From positions 682,001 to 746,000 of the forward strand of contig NZ_VWNA01000003.1 in NCBI RefSeq assembly GCF_009600605.1: a stretch of DNA of 64,000 bases. The letters run 5' to 3'. The position numbers and the translations under genes are program-made. Below are positions 27,456-36,808 of this stretch, one piece after another (the first letter of the stretch is position 1; every line of letters begins with the position of its first letter). The notes beneath the pieces were generated by a model. The model ran no database searches and was not told where the DNA came from. It was given only the letters and a program-made list of their open reading frames with translations. Source of the DNA: Segnochrobactrum spirostomi (GTDB taxonomy: Bacteria; Pseudomonadota; Alphaproteobacteria; Rhizobiales; Segnochrobactraceae).

Positions 27456-28571
27456 TCAGATCTTGACCTCTTTGGCCCACTCTTCGGCCACGGTCTTCTT
27501 GGCCTTGTCGAGTTGCGCCTGGCTCGCGAAGGAGACGCGCTTGTAGGCCTCCGGCGACGGCAGCTTGGCGAGGATCTCCTTCGGGATCACGCCCTGGTCG
27601 AGCATGCGGCCGAAGCGGATCGGATGGGCATAGCCCGACAGGAAGCCGAGCTGACCCTCATCGCTGAAGAGGAATTCCTCCCACAGCTTGGCGAGGTTCG
27701 GGTGCGGCGCGAAGGCGCTGATGCCCTGGACGTAGTAGTTGCCGAACGGCGCGCCGTCGTCGGGCACGACCACCTCGAAATCGACCTTGCCTGCCTCATC
27801 GTCGCGGATCGTCAGGTTGAGATAATCCCAGCGCAGGGCGATCGGCGTCTGGCCGCTCATCATGGTGCCCTTGTCGCTCTGGGTGGGGTTGTAGTTCCCC
27901 TCCTTGGCGAGGCGGGCGAAGAACTCGATGCCCGGGGCGATGTTGTCGAAGCTGCCGCCGTTGGCGAGCGCCGCCGCCATCACCGCGGCGAAGCTGTCGC
28001 CGGCGCGCATCGGGTTGCCGCCCATCGCGACCATGCCGCGATATTCCGGCTTCAGCAGATCGGCCCAGTTCCGCGGCACGGTCTTCACCACCGCCTTGTT
28101 CACCGCGAAGGTGATGATGCCGTAATAGCAGCCGTAGAAGCGGCCCTCGGCATCCTTCACCGAGGCCGGGATGTCGTCCCAGGTCGCGACCTTGTAGGGG
28201 GCGAGCAGCCCCTCGGTCACCGCCTGCTGGGCGAAGGAGGGCGCGAGATCGACGCAATCCGGGGCGCGGTCCTGACCCTTCAGGCTGCGGATCGCCTGCA
28301 ATTCCTCGGAGGAATTGCCCTCGGGGTTGGTCGGGTTGACCTCGACGCCGTATTTCGCGCCGAAGTCCTTCATCAGCTTGCCGTAGACCCAATTGGGCGA
28401 CAGCGCGATCGTGTTCAGCACCTTCTCGCGCTGAGCCGCCGTGACGAGATCGGCGGCCGGCGCCGGGCTCGCCAGCGCCAAGCCGGGCATCTTGAGGCCG
28501 AGAAGCGAGGCGCCGAGGGCGAGCGATCCCCCACGGAGAAGCGCGCGCCGGCTGGTTTCGAAGGACGCCAT
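27456..28571 (-). CDS. ABC importer binding protein (polyamine/iron/phosphonate class)
   Basis: 371 aa from ATG 28571, which has AAAGGAA upstream. A twin-arginine-like signal (TSRRALLRGG, Arg 8-9) precedes a hydrophobic stretch and an LALASPAPA cleavage region. The mature protein is a class II periplasmic binding fold (PEGNSSEELQAIRSLK; GMVAMGGNPMRAGDSF). Neighbouring metallophosphoesterase and TetR genes hint at an organophosphate or phosphonate ligand; the fold alone would equally allow a polyamine or Fe(III). Confidence 0.88.
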   Translation of the reverse strand: MASFETSRRALLRGGSLALGASLLGLKMPGLALASPAPAADLVTAAQREKVLNTIALSPNWVYGKLMKDFGAKYGVEVNPTNPEGNSSEELQAIRSLKGQDRAPDCVDLAPSFAQQAVTEGLLAPYKVATWDDIPASVKDAEGRFYGCYYGIITFAVNKAVVKTVPRNWADLLKPEYRGMVAMGGNPMRAGDSFAAVMAAALANGGSFDNIAPGIEFFARLAKEGNYNPTQSDKGTMMSGQTPIALRWDYLNLTIRDDEAGKVDFEVVVPDDGAPFGNYYVQGISAFAPHPNLAKLWEEFLFSDEGQLGFLSGYAHPIRFGRMLDQGVIPKEILAKLPSPEAYKRVSFASQAQLDKAKKTVAEEWAKEVKI

Positions 28572-28771
28572 GTCGATTCCTTTCGCAACGATCAGAGGAC
28601 CTGTCGGGGCGTTCCGCCGGTGCCTCGGCCGGACGGCGGCGGGCATCGCTTCCTCAAGCGGTTGTCGTTCGGAACGTGGCGGCAGGCCTAGCCGGCGGAT
28701 GTGAAACAACGATGACAGATATCGGACAAGCATTTGAATTATCGAATGTATTGTTGACTCTGGACAGCAAA

Positions 28772-28785
28772 TAACCAGTTGGTTA
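28772..28785. promoter_or_regulatory. 14-bp palindromic operator candidate for the TetR regulator
   Basis: TAACCA-GT-TGGTTA forms perfect 6-bp arms in the 274-base divergent spacer between the importer operon and the metallophosphoesterase gene. The surrounding 28700-28790 is the AT-richest sequence of the spacer. The TetR gene at 29667 is the natural candidate to bind here. Confidence 0.5.
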
Positions 28786-28845
28786 CAAACAGGAATCGAG
28801 GCAACACGGCGGGGCGACGAGGCCAGCCGAAAGCGGAGCGTGCGC

Positions 28846-29670
28846 GTGACCAGAATCGCCGTGATCGCCGATCCCCACATCGGCGTGGAGAAGCCGACCT
28901 TCGTCGGGAACTGGACCAAGGCCGTCGCGCATACCAACGCGCGGGCGCCGGCGCTGACGATCATCCTCGGCGATCTCACCTTCGACGGGGCGAATGCGGA
29001 GGCCGATTGCGCCTTCGCCGCCGAGGCGATCCGCGCGCTCGAGAGCCCCTGCCTGATCTTGCCCGGCAATCACGACGTGGGAGACACGGAGCGCGACAGC
29101 GAGCAGCCCACGGATGCGGAGCGCCTCGCACGCTGGCGGCGCCATTTCGGCGAGGATCATTGGCTGAGCGATGCCGTACCGGGATGGCGGCTGATCGGCC
29201 TCGACAGCCAGAGTCTCGCGACCGGGCTCCCCGACGAGGCGACGCAATGGACGTTCCTGGAGCGCGCGCTCGAGACCGACCGCCGCGTCCTCGTCTTCCT
29301 GCACCAGCCGCTATTCCTCGAGGCGTGGGATGAAGCGGACCGTCCCGGCTGGACCGTCCGGCCCGCCGCGCGGGCGCGGCTCCGGGCCCTTCTCGGCCGC
29401 GGCGGCGTGGACGCGGTGTTCACGGCGCACATGCACCGGGCCTGGACGCGCCTCGCCGACGGCGAACCCACGCTGGTGTGGGTCCCGGCGACGAGCTTCC
29501 TCACCCGCGACGCCTCCATGCCTCCGCAGCAGGGCACGGCCATCACCGGCATCACCCTGCTCGACCTCACGCCGTCGGGGCTCTCGATCGCGTTCGATCC
29601 CGTCCCGGGGCTCGAAACCTTCTATATCGAGGACTTCAACGGCACCCTCTATCCGGCGCCGGCCCGATGA
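28846..29670 (+). CDS. Calcineurin-like metallophosphoesterase
   Basis: 274 aa cytosolic phosphoesterase of the GpdQ/CpdA group. The dimetal motifs are complete: DPHIG near the N-terminus, ILGDLTFDG, GNHDVGD, a lone His in LHQPLF, and AHMHRAW. It would hydrolyse a phosphomono- or diester. The start is GTG 28846, eight bases after an AGCGGAG ribosome site; GTG 28840 is too close to that site. Divergent from the importer, it overlaps the TetR gene by four bases, so importer, esterase and regulator form one functional unit. Confidence 0.87.
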   Translation: MTRIAVIADPHIGVEKPTFVGNWTKAVAHTNARAPALTIILGDLTFDGANAEADCAFAAEAIRALESPCLILPGNHDVGDTERDSEQPTDAERLARWRRHFGEDHWLSDAVPGWRLIGLDSQSLATGLPDEATQWTFLERALETDRRVLVFLHQPLFLEAWDEADRPGWTVRPAARARLRALLGRGGVDAVFTAHMHRAWTRLADGEPTLVWVPATSFLTRDASMPPQQGTAITGITLLDLTPSGLSIAFDPVPGLETFYIEDFNGTLYPAPAR

Positions 29671-30410
29671 CCCTTCCGGGCGATCAGCAACCGCCCCGGC
29701 CGTCGAGCGGTCGCGCGGGCCGCCGCGCCCCGAAGACGGCGGTCCGAGCGGCGAAGACCCGCGCGTCCAAGCGTCCCCGCCTCAAGCCCGTGGGAAAGCC
29801 GCGCGATGCGGACGCCACGCGGGCGCGCATCCTCGACGCGGCGATGGCCGAGTTCGCCGCCAAGGGTCTGTCAGGCGCCCGCGTCGATGAAATCGCCGAA
29901 CGCGCCGGCTTCAACAAGCGGATGCTCTACCATTATTTCGGCAGCAAGGACGACCTGTTCCAGGCCGTGATCGAGACGGCTTATCGCAAGGTCTGGGAGG
30001 AGGAAGCCGCCCTTCAGCTCGACCATCTGGCGCCGGACGACGCGCTGCGGCGGCTCGTGTCGTTCACGTGGGATTATTATCTCGCCCACCCCGAGTTCAT
30101 CACGCTTCTGAACAGCGAAAATCTCTACGAAGCGCGGCACTTCAAGCAATCGAAGACGATCGCAGACGGCGCGCGCCAATCGCGCGATCTCGTCGGGCAG
30201 ATCCTGGCACGCGGCGCCGCCGCCGGACTGTTCCGCAGCGGCATCGATCCGGTGCAACTCAACATCACGATCAGCGCGGTCGGCTATTATTATCTGACGA
30301 ACCGCCACACGGCCTCGGTCGTCTACGAGCGCGACATGACGGCGCCGGACGCCCTCGCCGCCCGCCTCGCCTTCAACATCGAGACGATCCTGGCGATGGT
30401 CAGGGCCTGA
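29667..30410 (+). CDS. TetR-family transcriptional regulator
   Basis: 247 aa. A 50-residue basic, Pro/Arg/Lys-rich leader precedes the TetR helix-turn-helix (ARILDAAMAEFAAKGL, then EIAERAGFNKRMLYHYFGSK). The C-terminal region (TWDYYLAHPEFITLLNSEN) is like the TetR_C6/NicS-type ligand domain. ATGA overlap with the esterase gene shows cotranscription. It probably controls the divergent importer through the palindrome at 28772. The basic leader could be an extra DNA-binding arm or reflect a start further downstream. Confidence 0.9.
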   Translation: MTLPGDQQPPRPSSGRAGRRAPKTAVRAAKTRASKRPRLKPVGKPRDADATRARILDAAMAEFAAKGLSGARVDEIAERAGFNKRMLYHYFGSKDDLFQAVIETAYRKVWEEEAALQLDHLAPDDALRRLVSFTWDYYLAHPEFITLLNSENLYEARHFKQSKTIADGARQSRDLVGQILARGAAAGLFRSGIDPVQLNITISAVGYYYLTNRHTASVVYERDMTAPDALAARLAFNIETILAMVRA

Positions 30411-30434
30411 GACGCCCGTCCCGCCGCGCTCGGC

Positions 30435-31214
30435 TTAAGCCGGATGCTGCTGGACACTGAGGCCGCCGTCGACGGTCAGGCAGGCAGCGTTCATGAACGG
30501 ACATTCGTCGGAGATCATGAACACGGCCGCGAGCGCGATCTCTTCCGGCGTGGCGATCCGTCCGCCTGGATGCAGGCGCATCGTTTCGGCCTTGGCGACG
30601 ACCGGATCGGGCTGCCCGTTCCAATAATCGAGCACCTTCTGGGTCGCGACATAGCCGGGCGCGAGCGCGTTCACCCGCACGCCCTCGGCCGCATATTCGA
30701 GGGCGAGCGACTTCGTGAGGCCGAGCAGGGCATGCTTGGCGAGCGGATAGGGAAAGGTGTGCGGGATGATGGTGAAGGCGTGGGTCGAGGCGATGTTAAG
30801 GATCGCGCCGCCGCCCTCCGCGATGAGCCCCGGCAGCACCGCGCGGCAGCAGTTCCAGGCGCCCTTGAGATTGACGTCGAAGCAGCGATTCCAGGTCGCG
30901 TCGTCGGTCTCGAGCGGCGTGCCGAACACGTTGATGCCGGCATTGTTCACGAGCGCATTGATCCGCCCGATCGTCTCCCCGGCATGCTCCACGGCGGCGG
31001 TGATCGCCGCCGTGTCGGTGATGTCGGCGACCGTCGAGACGAGCGTCGCACCGGCGGCCTCGAGCGCGGTCACGGTCTCCGCGAGCAGAGCAGGGTCGCG
31101 GTCGATCAGCAGGAGCTTCGCCCCCTCGCGATGAAAGGCCTGCGCGATCGCGGCGCCGATGCCCTGCGCCGCGCCCGTCACCATGATCCGCTTGCCGGCG
31201 AGCCGCCCCGTCAT
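30435..31214 (-). CDS. Short-chain dehydrogenase/reductase (candidate sugar 1-dehydrogenase)
   Basis: 259 aa from ATG 31214, seven bases after the galactonate dehydratase stop. Classical SDR: cofactor loop TGAAQGIG near residue 12, NNAGIN, catalytic Ser in NIASTHAF and YxxxK as YPLAK. The acidic LLIDRD after strand 2 suggests NAD+. As the last gene of an operon with an aldose epimerase, galactonate dehydratase and araFGH, oxidation of galactose, fucose or arabinose to the lactone is the likely job. A different hydroxy-acid substrate is possible. Confidence 0.86.
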   Translation of the reverse strand: MTGRLAGKRIMVTGAAQGIGAAIAQAFHREGAKLLLIDRDPALLAETVTALEAAGATLVSTVADITDTAAITAAVEHAGETIGRINALVNNAGINVFGTPLETDDATWNRCFDVNLKGAWNCCRAVLPGLIAEGGGAILNIASTHAFTIIPHTFPYPLAKHALLGLTKSLALEYAAEGVRVNALAPGYVATQKVLDYWNGQPDPVVAKAETMRLHPGGRIATPEEIALAAVFMISDECPFMNAACLTVDGGLSVQQHPA

Positions 31215-31221
31215 CGTGTCC

Positions 31222-32370
31222 TCACCATTCCGCGAAGCTGCCGTCGGCATGGCGCCAGATCGGGTTGCGCCAGCGGTGGCCTTCCTTGGCCCGTTCGATC
31301 ACATAATCCTCGTCCACGGTGACGCCGAGGCCCGGGCCATCGGGGATCGAGACGAAGCCGTCCTCGTAATGGAACACCTCCTTGTTCGAGATGTAATCGA
31401 GGATATCGTTCGCCTGATTGTAGTGGATGCCGAGGCTCTGCTCCTGGATGAAGGCGTTGTAGCTCACCGCATCGACCTGGAGGCAGGCTGCGAGCGCGAT
31501 CGGCCCGAGCGGGCAGTGCGGCGCGAGGGCGACGTCATAGGCCTCGGCCATCGCCGCGATCTTGCGGCATTCGGTGATGCCGCCGGCGTGGGAGAGGTCG
31601 GGCTGGATGATGTCGACGAAGCCGTCCTCGAAGACCCCCTTGAAGTCCCAGCGGGAGAACAGCCGTTCGCCGAGCGCGATCGGCACCGAGCAATGGTTGG
31701 CGATCTCCTTCAGCGCCTCGCGGTTCTCCGAAAGGACGGGTTCCTCGATGAACATCAGCCGGTAGGGCTCGAGCGCCTTCACCAGCACCTTGGCCATCGG
31801 CTTGTGGACGCGGCCGTGGAAATCCGCGCCGATGCCGATGTGCGGTCCGACCGCCTCGCGCACCATGGCGATGGTCTCGACCGCGCGGTCGACCTTGTCG
31901 TGGGTGTCGACGATCTGGAGCTCTTCGCAGCCGTTCATTTTCAAGGCCTTGAAGCCCCGGGCGACCGCCTCCTTGGCGGCGTTCGCGACGTCGGACGGCC
32001 GGTCGCCGCCGATCCAGGAATAGACCTTGATGCGATCGCGGCAGCGCCCGCCGAGAAGCTGGTGCACCGGCTGGCCGAGCGCCTTGCCCTTGATGTCCCA
32101 GAGAGCCTGATCGATGCCGGCGAGCGCGCTCATGTGGATCGCGCCGCCGCGATAGAAGCCGCCGCGATAGAGGACGTTCCAATGATCCTCGATCAGGAAC
32201 GGGTCCTTGCCGATGAGATAATCGGAGAGCTCGTGGACCGCCGCCTCGACGGTGAGCGCACGGCCCTCGACCACGGGCTCGCCCCAACCGACGACGCCCT
32301 CGTCCGTCTCGATCTTCAGGAAAAGCCAGCGTGGCGGGACGATGTAGGTGGTGAATTTGGTGATCTTCAT
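31222..32370 (-). CDS. dgoD: D-galactonate dehydratase
   Basis: 382 aa, exactly the length of E. coli DgoD, enolase superfamily. Metal ligands Asp183, Glu209 and Glu235, and the acid/base residues His185 (DFHGRVH) and His285 (APHCPLGP), fall at the same numbers as in the E. coli enzyme. It converts D-galactonate to 2-keto-3-deoxygalactonate in the cytosol. The start overlaps the epimerase stop (ATGA). No KDGal kinase or aldolase is visible in the window, so the pathway must continue elsewhere. Confidence 0.93.
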   Translation of the reverse strand: MKITKFTTYIVPPRWLFLKIETDEGVVGWGEPVVEGRALTVEAAVHELSDYLIGKDPFLIEDHWNVLYRGGFYRGGAIHMSALAGIDQALWDIKGKALGQPVHQLLGGRCRDRIKVYSWIGGDRPSDVANAAKEAVARGFKALKMNGCEELQIVDTHDKVDRAVETIAMVREAVGPHIGIGADFHGRVHKPMAKVLVKALEPYRLMFIEEPVLSENREALKEIANHCSVPIALGERLFSRWDFKGVFEDGFVDIIQPDLSHAGGITECRKIAAMAEAYDVALAPHCPLGPIALAACLQVDAVSYNAFIQEQSLGIHYNQANDILDYISNKEVFHYEDGFVSIPDGPGLGVTVDEDYVIERAKEGHRWRNPIWRHADGSFAEW

Positions 32371-33284
32371 GAAGAGGCCGCCTCGCGAGGCTCAAACGGA
32401 TCGGAAAGGCGCCGCGGGCTGAGCCGCACGGCGAGAGAGAGGCTTTCGCCGGGGGCGAGCAGGACGAGCCCGCCGAGATCGGGCCGATCGTTGGCCCCGG
32501 CGAGATGGGTCATCGGCTCGAAGCAGAACCAGTCGCCGCGATAGGACGGATCGCGCTCGGCATCGGACGCGTACATCACGGCGTGGCGGGCCGATGCGTC
32601 GGCTTCCAGGGCGAGCCCGGTCCGTCGCGCCGGCCATACGATCTCGGCGCGGCCGCTCCACCCTTCGAGCAGAGTGTTGATCCAGCGGTCGGGGATCGGT
32701 GCGGCGGCCGCGAAATCGAGGTCGGGCGGCGGCGGCACGGGCGCCTCGGGCAGGTATCCGTCCCCTTCCGTCCAGGCGAAGCGGTAGGGGGCGGTGAGCC
32801 GCGTGTCGGCCGCCCGCGGGAAATAGGGATGCCAGCCGAGACCGTACGGCATCGGCGCGGAGCCGCGGTTGACGACGGACAGACCGACCGAGACCAAGCC
32901 TGGCGCGAGCGCGAAAGTCTGCCGCGCCTCGTAATCATAGTCCCCGTTGCGATGGGCGAAGGCGAGCGTCAGCGCGGTGTCGTCCTGCCGCTCGATCTCC
33001 CACGTCCCGAGCCAGCCGTCGCCGTGCAGATAGAGCGGATCGACCGTGTTCGGCGCAAACCGGTGGTGAACACCGCCGACGGCGAAACCGTTGCCGCGCA
33101 GCCGGCTGCCGAACGGCACCATGGGGAAGGCCGCTGCGTGTTCAGGCGACGGATCGTCCGCCACCTCACGCAGCAGCGGCACGCGCGCGCCGTCGTCGCC
33201 CCGCCAGCCGAGCCGCGTAACCACGCCGCCCCGCGTCGAAACGCCGAGGTCGAAGCCGTGTGCCGCGAGGTGAAGCGTCGCCAT
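32367..33284 (-). CDS. Aldose 1-epimerase (mutarotase) family protein
   Basis: 305 aa. The galactose-mutarotase-like fold is recognised from [13 protein letters not shown], the His in [12 protein letters not shown], the [10 protein letters not shown] segment and the Glu-containing [13 protein letters not shown] near the C-terminus. It interconverts alpha and beta anomers of the imported sugar, feeding the dehydrogenase. It lies between araH and dgoD with a 3-base gap and a 4-base overlap, clearly cotranscribed. Confidence 0.9.
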   Translation of the reverse strand: MATLHLAAHGFDLGVSTRGGVVTRLGWRGDDGARVPLLREVADDPSPEHAAAFPMVPFGSRLRGNGFAVGGVHHRFAPNTVDPLYLHGDGWLGTWEIERQDDTALTLAFAHRNGDYDYEARQTFALAPGLVSVGLSVVNRGSAPMPYGLGWHPYFPRAADTRLTAPYRFAWTEGDGYLPEAPVPPPPDLDFAAAAPIPDRWINTLLEGWSGRAEIVWPARRTGLALEADASARHAVMYASDAERDPSYRGDWFCFEPMTHLAGANDRPDLGGLVLLAPGESLSLAVRLSPRRLSDPFEPREAASS

Positions 33285-33287
33285 GGC

Positions 33288-34238
33288 TCAGCGCCGGCCG
33301 AGCGCCCGCGAGCGCAGGTTGTCGAGGAGCACGGCGAACAGAAGGATCAGGCCGCGCACCACATATTGGTAGAAGGCCTGGATGTTGAGCAGGTTCATCG
33401 CGTTCTCGGCGATGCCGAGGATGAGCACGCCGATGATGACGCCACTGATCGTCGCCCGGCCGCCGGCGAGCGAGACACCGCCGAGCACGCAGGCCGAGAT
33501 GACGGAAAGTTCGAGCCCCGTCGCCGCGTTGGGCTGGCCCGAGGTGATGCGCGAGGCGAGCAGGATGCCGGCGACCGCGCAGATGAAGCCCTGGAGGGTG
33601 AAGATCCAGATCCGCACCCGGTCGACATTGACGCCAGCGAGGCGCGAGGCCTCGGGGTTGCCGCCGATCGCGAGCGTATTGCGGCCGAACACGGTGCGGT
33701 TCAGCACAAAACCGAACACGACGAACAGCGCGATCATCACCCACACCGGCGTCGGCACCGTGAGGAAGCGGCTCAGCGCGAGCGAATAGAATGTCGAATC
33801 GTTGATTCCGACCGCCCGGCCGTCGGACGAGATGAGGGCGAAGCCGCGCACGATCTGCATCGTCGCGAGCGTCGTGATGAGCGCGTTGATGCGCAATTTC
33901 GCGATCACCGTGCCGTTGACGAGGCCGACGAGGCTACCCGCCGCGAGCGCCGCCAGCAGGCCGACCGGGATCGAGCCCGTGGCGTTCGAGACCATCACCG
34001 CGATCATGCCGGTGAAGGCGACGGTCGAGCCGACCGAGAGGTCGAAATCGCGGGAGGCCAAGCACAGCATCATCGTGCAGGAGACGATGCCGATCGTCAC
34101 CAGCGATTGGAGCAGGCCGAGGATGTTGCGCTCGGTGAGGAAATTCGGCACCGCGAGCGAGACCGCCGCGAAGGCGATCACGAACAGCACGATGAGCCCC
34201 TGCTCGCCGAGCAGGATGCGCTTCAGGGTATTGGCCAT
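33288..34238 (-). CDS. araH: Arabinose/galactose ABC importer permease (AraH-like)
   Basis: 316 aa ribose-class permease with eight to ten hydrophobic segments. The sequence MMLCLASRDFDLSVGS carries the AraH version of the DLSVG motif (RDFDLSVG rather than GGIDLSVG), and LGGVSLAGGRATISGVIIG is the conserved C-terminal loop. It would function as a homodimer with AraG and AraF encoded upstream on the same strand. Confidence 0.87.
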   Translation of the reverse strand: MANTLKRILLGEQGLIVLFVIAFAAVSLAVPNFLTERNILGLLQSLVTIGIVSCTMMLCLASRDFDLSVGSTVAFTGMIAVMVSNATGSIPVGLLAALAAGSLVGLVNGTVIAKLRINALITTLATMQIVRGFALISSDGRAVGINDSTFYSLALSRFLTVPTPVWVMIALFVVFGFVLNRTVFGRNTLAIGGNPEASRLAGVNVDRVRIWIFTLQGFICAVAGILLASRITSGQPNAATGLELSVISACVLGGVSLAGGRATISGVIIGVLILGIAENAMNLLNIQAFYQYVVRGLILLFAVLLDNLRSRALGRR

Positions 34239-34242
34239 CGGA

Positions 34243-35757
34243 TCAGACCTTCTCAGCGAAGCGCGGGGCGGTCTTCTCCGGCAGCGCCGCCGCGAGGAGC
34301 GCCGCTTCGGAAACCTCTGCGCGTTGGAATTCGGCTGTGATGCGGCGGTCGCACATCACCAGGACGCGGTCGGAAATGCCGATGATCTCCGGCAATTCGC
34401 TTGAGATCACCACGACCGCGACGCCCTTTTCGGCGAGCGAATAGAGGATCTCGTAAATCTCGGCCTTGGCGCCGACGTCGATGCCACGGGTCGGCTCGTC
34501 GGCGATGAGGACCTTGATGTTCGGCTCGGAGAGCCAGCGGGCCAGGATGACCTTCTGCTGGTTGCCGCCGGACAGGTTGACGATGTCCTGGCGCCGCGAC
34601 GGCGTGCGGATGCGCAGAGCACCGATGAAGCGATCCGCCGTCGCGCCCTCGATCGCCGGGCGGATGATGCCGAACGGCGAATGGTGACGACGCGAGGAGA
34701 TCGCGACGTTCTCGGTGATCGAGCGGCCCTGGAGGATGCCGTCCGCCTTGCGGTCTTCCGGGCAGAGCACCAGACCGGCGCGGATCGCGGTGCCAGGATC
34801 GATCGGTCGCAGCGGCGCGCCGTCGATCATCACCCGCCCGCTCGCCGCGGCGTCGGCGCCGAACACAAGGCGCATCAGTTCCGAACGGCCGGCACCGACG
34901 AGGCCGAAGAAGCCGAGCACCTCACCCGCGCGGGCGACGAAGCTCTGCGGTTCCGGAACGCGGCTGCCGCTCAAGCCTTCCACGGCGAGGCGAACCTCGC
35001 CGGCGGGACGCGGCCGCCAGCCCCAGATGTTGGAGATCTCGCGCCCCACCATCTCGGAGACGATGCGGTCGCGGGTGACGCCTTCCATGGTGGGATGATG
35101 GGCGGCGAGCGTGCCGTCGCGCAGCACCGTGCAGCCATCGCAGAGGCGGAAGATCTCGTCGAGGCGGTGGGAGACGTAGAGGATCACCTTGCCGGCGGCG
35201 CGCAGCCGATCGATCAGGCGGAACAGGATCTCGCTTTCCCGGGAGGAGAGCGAGGAGGTCGGTTCGTCGAGGGCGATGACGCGGGCGTCGATCATGACCG
35301 CCTTGGCGATCTCGACCATCTGCCTCTCGCCGATCGAGAGCGCGGAAATCTTGGCACGCGGATCGACGTCGATGCCGATGTCGGCGAGCGTCTTGCCGAC
35401 TTCTTCGAACATCGCGCGAAAATCGATGACGCCGCCGGTCTGCGGGAAGCGGCCGAGCCGCAGATTCTCCGCAACCGACAGGTTGGGGACGAGCTGGAGC
35501 TCCTGGTGCACCACGACGACGCCGGCGTCGAAGGCGTCCCGCGTCGAGGTGAAGCGCTGGGCGACGCCGTCGATGCGGATCTCGCCCTCGTCCGGGCGCG
35601 TGTCGCCGGACAGAATGCGGATCAGGGTCGATTTGCCGGCGCCGTTCTCGCCCATCAGGCCGTGAACGCTACCCTTCGGCACGGCGAAACCGACCTCGGA
35701 GAGCGCCCGCACGCCGGGATAGGACTTCGAAAGGCTCGAAAATTCGAGAAAGGCCAT
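34243..35757 (-). CDS. araG: Arabinose/galactose ABC importer double ATPase (AraG-like)
   Basis: 504 aa, the same length as E. coli AraG. First domain: Walker A GENGAGKST and Walker B VIALDEPTSSL. Second domain: GLVGAGRSE, signature NLSGGNQQK, and VLIADEPTRGIDVGAK. The phrase VHQELQLVPNLSVAENL and the linker ISNIWGWRPRP are AraG-typical. A hairpin at 35788-35805 separates it from araF. Confidence 0.9.
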   Translation of the reverse strand: MAFLEFSSLSKSYPGVRALSEVGFAVPKGSVHGLMGENGAGKSTLIRILSGDTRPDEGEIRIDGVAQRFTSTRDAFDAGVVVVHQELQLVPNLSVAENLRLGRFPQTGGVIDFRAMFEEVGKTLADIGIDVDPRAKISALSIGERQMVEIAKAVMIDARVIALDEPTSSLSSRESEILFRLIDRLRAAGKVILYVSHRLDEIFRLCDGCTVLRDGTLAAHHPTMEGVTRDRIVSEMVGREISNIWGWRPRPAGEVRLAVEGLSGSRVPEPQSFVARAGEVLGFFGLVGAGRSELMRLVFGADAAASGRVMIDGAPLRPIDPGTAIRAGLVLCPEDRKADGILQGRSITENVAISSRRHHSPFGIIRPAIEGATADRFIGALRIRTPSRRQDIVNLSGGNQQKVILARWLSEPNIKVLIADEPTRGIDVGAKAEIYEILYSLAEKGVAVVVISSELPEIIGISDRVLVMCDRRITAEFQRAEVSEAALLAAALPEKTAPRFAEKV

Positions 35758-35787
35758 CGTTACGCCACCCGACGACGAGAAGGCCGA

Positions 35788-35805
35788 CGGCGGGAGAACC
35801 CGCCG
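35788..35805 (-). other. Intercistronic hairpin between araF and araG
   Basis: CGGCGGG / CCCGCCG, 7-bp perfect stem with a 4-base loop, lies in the 67-base gap after araF. No T-run follows on the minus strand. It is in the same operon position (after the binding-protein gene) as the hairpins at 13050 and 56926. Confidence 0.5.
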
Positions 35806-35824
35806 CCGGCGATCGAGACGATGC

Positions 35825-36808
35825 TCACTGAAGGCCGAGCTGCTTGCGCACCTGCTGATAATCGTCGCGGGTCGCGAGTTCGCCGCTCGTCAGGGTGAGC
35901 GCCGGCGGCGCCTTGTTGTCGGCGATCCACTCGTACATGTCGACCGAGGTCTCGTAGCCGTGACGCTTCGGCGAGATGATGACCGTGCCGAAGAAGCCGG
36001 TCGGGGTCGGCTTCTTGAACTCGTTGATCGCCGAGTCCGCGCCGCCGATGCCGACGCCGATCACGTTTGCAGCCGGAATGCCGACGCTCTCGGTGGCACG
36101 CACCGCGCCGAGAACGGCCTCGTCGTTGAGGCCGAAGGCGATCCAGTGCTTGATATCCGGATGGGCGTTCAGGACCGTCGTGGCGGCGTTGAGCGCGGCC
36201 TCGGTGTCGGTCTTCGCCTGCGGGGCGTTGAAGATGTTCTTTTCGGGGAAGCCGGCCTTCTCGAGCGACTCGATCGCGCCGTTGACGCGGTCGACGGCCG
36301 TCGGGAGCTGGTCGTAGGAGACCTTGATCGCGCCGACGTCGGCCAGGTTCCAGCCGCGCTTCTTGATCTCGCCGGCGATGGCATCACCCACCGCTTCGCC
36401 GATCTTGGTCGCCGAGATGCCCATGTGGGGCACGCTCTCGATCGGCTGGCCGGAATTGTCGACGAGCCGGTCGTCGACCGTCATCAGCTTGAGATTGTTG
36501 GCGGCCGCCTTGGCGACGATGCCGGGGCCGAGCTTCACGTCCGGGGTGCAGATGATGAAGCCCTGCGCGCCCTGAGCGCCCAGATTGTCGATAGCCGCCA
36601 TCACCTTCTCGCCGTCCTCGGCGCCGATCTCGACGAGGGTGAAGCCCTTTTCCTTCGCCGCCTGCTGGGCGAACTTCCATTCGTCCTGGAACCAGGGCTC
36701 TTCAGGCTGCTTCACGACGAAGCCGATCTTCACGTCCTCGGCATGGGCCGCGCCCGCGGCGAACAGCAGCGCCGCGCCGGCCAGAATCGTACGTTGCCAG
36801 AGCTTCAT
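35825..36808 (-). CDS. araF: Arabinose/galactose ABC importer binding protein (AraF-like)
   Basis: 327 aa from ATG 36808. A Sec signal (MKLWQRTILAGAALLFAAGAAHA) is followed by EDVKIGFVVKQPEEPWFQDEW, the AraF-type mature N-terminus with the KQPEEPWFQ ligand-binding segment. The C-terminus has GVGIGGADSAINEF and FFGTVIISPKRHGYET, also AraF-like. AraF homologues bind L-arabinose, D-galactose and D-fucose. It is the first gene of the galactonate operon and carries a recognisable promoter upstream. Confidence 0.9.
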   Translation of the reverse strand: MKLWQRTILAGAALLFAAGAAHAEDVKIGFVVKQPEEPWFQDEWKFAQQAAKEKGFTLVEIGAEDGEKVMAAIDNLGAQGAQGFIICTPDVKLGPGIVAKAAANNLKLMTVDDRLVDNSGQPIESVPHMGISATKIGEAVGDAIAGEIKKRGWNLADVGAIKVSYDQLPTAVDRVNGAIESLEKAGFPEKNIFNAPQAKTDTEAALNAATTVLNAHPDIKHWIAFGLNDEAVLGAVRATESVGIPAANVIGVGIGGADSAINEFKKPTPTGFFGTVIISPKRHGYETSVDMYEWIADNKAPPALTLTSGELATRDDYQQVRKQLGLQ

